From positions 1 to 15,322 of the forward strand of contig CALAZS010000113.1 in the NCBI GenBank assembly GCA_937926265.1: 15,322 nucleotides of DNA, given 5' to 3'. Of this stretch, positions 12,457 through 15,322 are shown piece by piece (position 1 is the first letter of the stretch; each line of letters begins with the position of its first letter). The notes beneath the pieces were generated by a model, which searched no databases, was not told the origin of the DNA, and worked only from the letters and a program-made list of their open reading frames with translations. The position numbers were made by a program, and so were the translations under genes. The DNA is from an uncultured Gammaproteobacteria bacterium. GTDB taxonomy: Bacteria > Pseudomonadota > Gammaproteobacteria > Chromatiales > Chromatiaceae.

Positions 12457-15180
12457 ATGCAGATCAAATATCGAATTTTATCCACTTTTCTTATAGTTTC
12501 CTTATCGGTATTAACTATCAGTTTTGGTGTCAGTTTCTATATCCATAACAAGATCATAACCACTTTTCATGACGTTGGAGGAGAAAAACTTCCTGGAACT
12601 ATTGCGCTGTCTCGCATGGCTTCTGAATTATATCACATTCAAATTTTGCTTGATAAATATCAAGTAAGCTCTGAAGAAACAGTGAGAAATGAAATTGAAC
12701 AATCTCTTATTACCCTAGATGAGCACTATACAGCTCATAAGCTTTTTCATCAGCAACATGCTGATATCCACGTCTCTCCTGAAATTATTGATGAATTTTC
12801 AAGACTAATCGCTCGTTACTTGTTGTTGTCTCAGAAACAAAACTCGAGTGTGGAATTGATTAAACTTAAATATCAGATAAGTGAAATTGTTGAAAAATTT
12901 ACTAAGTTCGTTACACCTCATATGGATAAGGAAATAAGTGAAAGCTTTAAAAAGGTAAATGAAATAAATGATTTAGAAAAGTTTTCAGAATATATACTTC
13001 TGTTTGGTTCTCTATTTATTTTGTTACTAGCTGTCAGTGTCAGTATCTATTTATCAGGACATTTAGCTAACCCCATAATTGAGCTTACAAATATTGTAAA
13101 ACAAGTTGCTGCTGGAAATTTAGATATTCAGGCACAGATCAATACCGATGATGAAATTGGAAAGCTTGGACATGCCTTCAATAGAATGACAAAAGAGATA
13201 CAGGCTCATCGCATAAAACTGGAAAAGAGTAACTATATGCTCTCACATGCCAATAAGTTAGCTAAATTGGGTCACTGGGAATGGGATCTTGAATCTAATC
13301 AACAGTATTGGTCAGATCAAATGTATGCTTTATACGGATTAACAAAAGAACAAGGGCCAATTCCTCTTAAAGAAGTTAAAAATCATTTTACTCAATCTAG
13401 TTGGGTAATACTCCAAAACAAAATAAACACTTGTCTTGAAACTGGTAAGCCTTATCAGTCCGATATCGAAATCATCAGACCCAATGGTACAACTTTATGG
13501 GTTATGGCTAGAGGCCAAGCCGTTAAGAATAAACGAGATAAAATTCACAAACTCGTTGGTACATTACAAGATATTAATGATCGAAAAACTCATGAATTAG
13601 AAATATTGAAATTATCCACAGTAATTCAACAAAGCCCTGAGAATGTCATCATTACAAACCCGAATTCAGAAATCGAATATGTCAATGATTCAACAATACA
13701 AAACTCTGGATATTCAAGAGATGAAATTATTGGGCAGAATCCAAATATCTTTGCCTCGGGAAAGACGCCGGCACAAACTTACATGGACATGTGGGCCAGC
13801 TTAAAACAAGGATTATCATGGAAAGGAGAATTTATAAATAAGAGGAAAGATGGAACTGAGTATACTGAATTCGCTCGAATCATTCCTATCCTCGATCAAG
13901 AATCTGAAGTTATTCACTATGTGGCAGTTAAAGAGGATATAACAGAAAAGAAACGCAATGAAAAAGAGCTTGATAATTACAGGGAACATTTGGAAGAGCA
14001 GGTTGAAGAGAGAACAAGAGAATTAGAAATCGCCAAAAAAGATGCTGAATCTGCTAATGCTTCAAAAAGTTTATTTTTAGCAAATATGAGCCATGAAATT
14101 AGAACACCAATGAATGGTGTTATCGGTATGACTCATCTTGCATTGCAGACCAACTTGGATTCTACGCAAAGAGATTATATTCAAAAAGCACATTTATCTG
14201 CACAGAACTTACTGGGAATCATTAATGATATTCTAGATTTCTCAAAAATTGAGGCTGGAAAATTAGAAGTTGAAACAACGAATTTTTCAATGCCCGCAGT
14301 TCTTCAAAATACATTAAACTTTGTTAAATTCAAGGCAGATGAAAGTAATATAAAATTAGTCGTTAATTTTGATAAAGATGTACCTAGGTTTTTTATAGGT
14401 GATCCTTTACGCATTGGTCAAATATTAACCAATTTAGTTACCAATGCCATTAAGTTTAGCGGTGAAGGAGAGTCTGTCATTATTTCTTTGGTATTAAAAT
14501 CTACCGACCAGGATACCTTTACTATACATTTTTCAGTTAAAGACAATGGCATTGGCATATCTTCTGAAATACAACAAAAGCTATTTCAGTCTTTCTCACA
14601 GGCTGACTCATCAACCACGCGCAAGCACGGAGGCACAGGCCTTGGATTGAGAATTTCTAAGGAACTCGTTGAATTGATGAAAGGAAAGATTTGGGTCGAC
14701 AGTGAAGTCGGAAAGGGAAGTGATTTTCAATTTATTTTGCCACTTAAAAAAGCAGACAAAGAATCGGTTGAAAGACAAATTGATAATTTGGGCTTAGAAA
14801 AAGAAATAGAAAAATTAAAAGGTAAAAAATTTCTTTTAGTGGATGATGATGAAATCAATCAGGAAGTAGCTAGAAAACTATTAGTTAATACAGGAGTAAC
14901 TGTAATAACCGCGTACAATGGATTAGAGGCTTTATCAACGCTTGAGTCACAGGGTTTTGATCTTGTTTTGATGGATTGCATGATGCCAGAAATGGATGGC
15001 TACGAAGCAACCAAAAAGATTAGGGAAAATGAAAACTATAACAAACTGCCTGTGATAGCGATGACCGCAAATGCCATGAAACAGGATGTGGATAAAGTGC
15101 TCTCAGTAGGCATGAATGATCACATTGCCAAGCCTATCAATCCTAATGAAATGTTCCTGACGATATTGAAATGGGTATGA
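12457..15180 (+). CDS. Membrane hybrid sensor histidine kinase (HAMP-PAS-PAS-HisKA-HATPase-REC)
   Basis: This is a 907-residue inner-membrane sensor. A first membrane helix lies near residues 8-28, a mostly helical periplasmic region follows, and a second helix lies at about 181-200. HAMP spans about 201-253. PAS 1 is about 268-375 (LGHWEWDLES, PNGTTLWVMARGQAV) and PAS 2 about 385-500 (VIQQSPENVIITN, GYSRDEIIGQNPNIF). A coiled coil leads to HisKA with phospho-acceptor H546 (MSHEIRTPMNG). HATPase has the N box (LVTNAIKF), DNGIGI and GGTGLGL. The receiver has D796-D798, phospho-site D840 (LMDCMMPEMDG) and K892. No HPt domain is attached, so a separate phosphotransfer protein is expected outside the window. 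It lies 3 nt after the ModA-like lipoprotein gene, so the two are almost certainly co-translated and probably form one sensor. Confidence 0.95.
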   Translation: MQIKYRILSTFLIVSLSVLTISFGVSFYIHNKIITTFHDVGGEKLPGTIALSRMASELYHIQILLDKYQVSSEETVRNEIEQSLITLDEHYTAHKLFHQQHADIHVSPEIIDEFSRLIARYLLLSQKQNSSVELIKLKYQISEIVEKFTKFVTPHMDKEISESFKKVNEINDLEKFSEYILLFGSLFILLLAVSVSIYLSGHLANPIIELTNIVKQVAAGNLDIQAQINTDDEIGKLGHAFNRMTKEIQAHRIKLEKSNYMLSHANKLAKLGHWEWDLESNQQYWSDQMYALYGLTKEQGPIPLKEVKNHFTQSSWVILQNKINTCLETGKPYQSDIEIIRPNGTTLWVMARGQAVKNKRDKIHKLVGTLQDINDRKTHELEILKLSTVIQQSPENVIITNPNSEIEYVNDSTIQNSGYSRDEIIGQNPNIFASGKTPAQTYMDMWASLKQGLSWKGEFINKRKDGTEYTEFARIIPILDQESEVIHYVAVKEDITEKKRNEKELDNYREHLEEQVEERTRELEIAKKDAESANASKSLFLANMSHEIRTPMNGVIGMTHLALQTNLDSTQRDYIQKAHLSAQNLLGIINDILDFSKIEAGKLEVETTNFSMPAVLQNTLNFVKFKADESNIKLVVNFDKDVPRFFIGDPLRIGQILTNLVTNAIKFSGEGESVIISLVLKSTDQDTFTIHFSVKDNGIGISSEIQQKLFQSFSQADSSTTRKHGGTGLGLRISKELVELMKGKIWVDSEVGKGSDFQFILPLKKADKESVERQIDNLGLEKEIEKLKGKKFLLVDDDEINQEVARKLLVNTGVTVITAYNGLEALSTLESQGFDLVLMDCMMPEMDGYEATKKIRENENYNKLPVIAMTANAMKQDVDKVLSVGMNDHIAKPINPNEMFLTILKWV

Positions 15181-15240
15181 TTTAGAAACCATGGATGACT
15201 GCTTTATACATTTGAGTCACTCGGTTTACCCAAAATAGAG

Positions 15241-15290
15241 GGTTGTGGCTGAATGGAAATACCACATCTCAGCCAACCAGAATTACTCTG
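15241..15290. repeat. Dispersed short repeat, copy 2, with stem-loop
   Basis: Positions 15260-15290 match 4146-4176 at 27 of 31 bases. The left part adds an imperfect stem: GGTTGTGGCTGA (15241-15252) with TCAGCCAACC (15269-15278), one bulged base. No gene is seen between the kinase stop and the window end. Confidence 0.5.
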
Positions 15291-15322
15291 AATCAATGAA
15301 ATGCCTATACAGTAGGTACAAA

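Overview
The window looks like chromosome of an AT-rich, free-living Gram-negative bacterium, most likely a gammaproteobacterium. The grounds are several Sec signal peptides and an outer-membrane-type protein, the families present (YhhW-type pirin, CrgA-like LysR regulator, OruR-type AraC regulator, BarA-like hybrid kinase) and the short gene spacing. The genus cannot be fixed from sequence alone. No rRNA, tRNA, CRISPR array or intact mobile element was seen.

Left part (1-4140): a two-gene exported-protein unit (SYLF-domain protein, then a TTG-initiated outer-membrane beta-barrel-like protein); a minus-strand pair (winged-helix protein overlapping a 45-residue membrane protein); a divergent AraC-type regulator followed by an exported glycine-zipper protein and a hairpin cluster; and a 5'-truncated DsrE2-like gene whose break coincides with a short repeat that recurs at the right end of the window.

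Centre (4333-11211): the most remarkable region. A minus-strand run of five genes (pirin, nitroreductase, CDGSH/ferredoxin-like protein, CDGSH2-glutamate-synthase-type flavoenzyme, CDGSH2-Rieske-TPP enzyme), with 30-46 nt gaps, is divergent from a LysR regulator. The three iron-sulfur genes carry six CDGSH [2Fe-2S] motifs in total, plus a Rieske centre, a three-Cys ferredoxin-like domain and a predicted 3Fe-4S centre. The two CDGSH2 fusion genes share a nearly identical 52-bp start region, so the CDGSH cassette appears to have been copied in front of two unrelated catalytic domains. I infer a redox pathway in which a pyruvate-oxidase-like TPP enzyme, an FMN/3Fe-4S enzyme and a nitroreductase exchange electrons through these small clusters under LysR control. 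The substrates are unknown. The shared intergenic region holds two dyads, one with the LysR T-N11-A form.

Right part (11698-15180): a ModA-like lipoprotein sits 3 nt upstream of a membrane-bound hybrid histidine kinase (HAMP, two PAS domains, HisKA, HATPase, receiver). No ModB or ModC gene is present, so the pair is better read as a ligand-binding protein plus sensor kinase than as a transporter.
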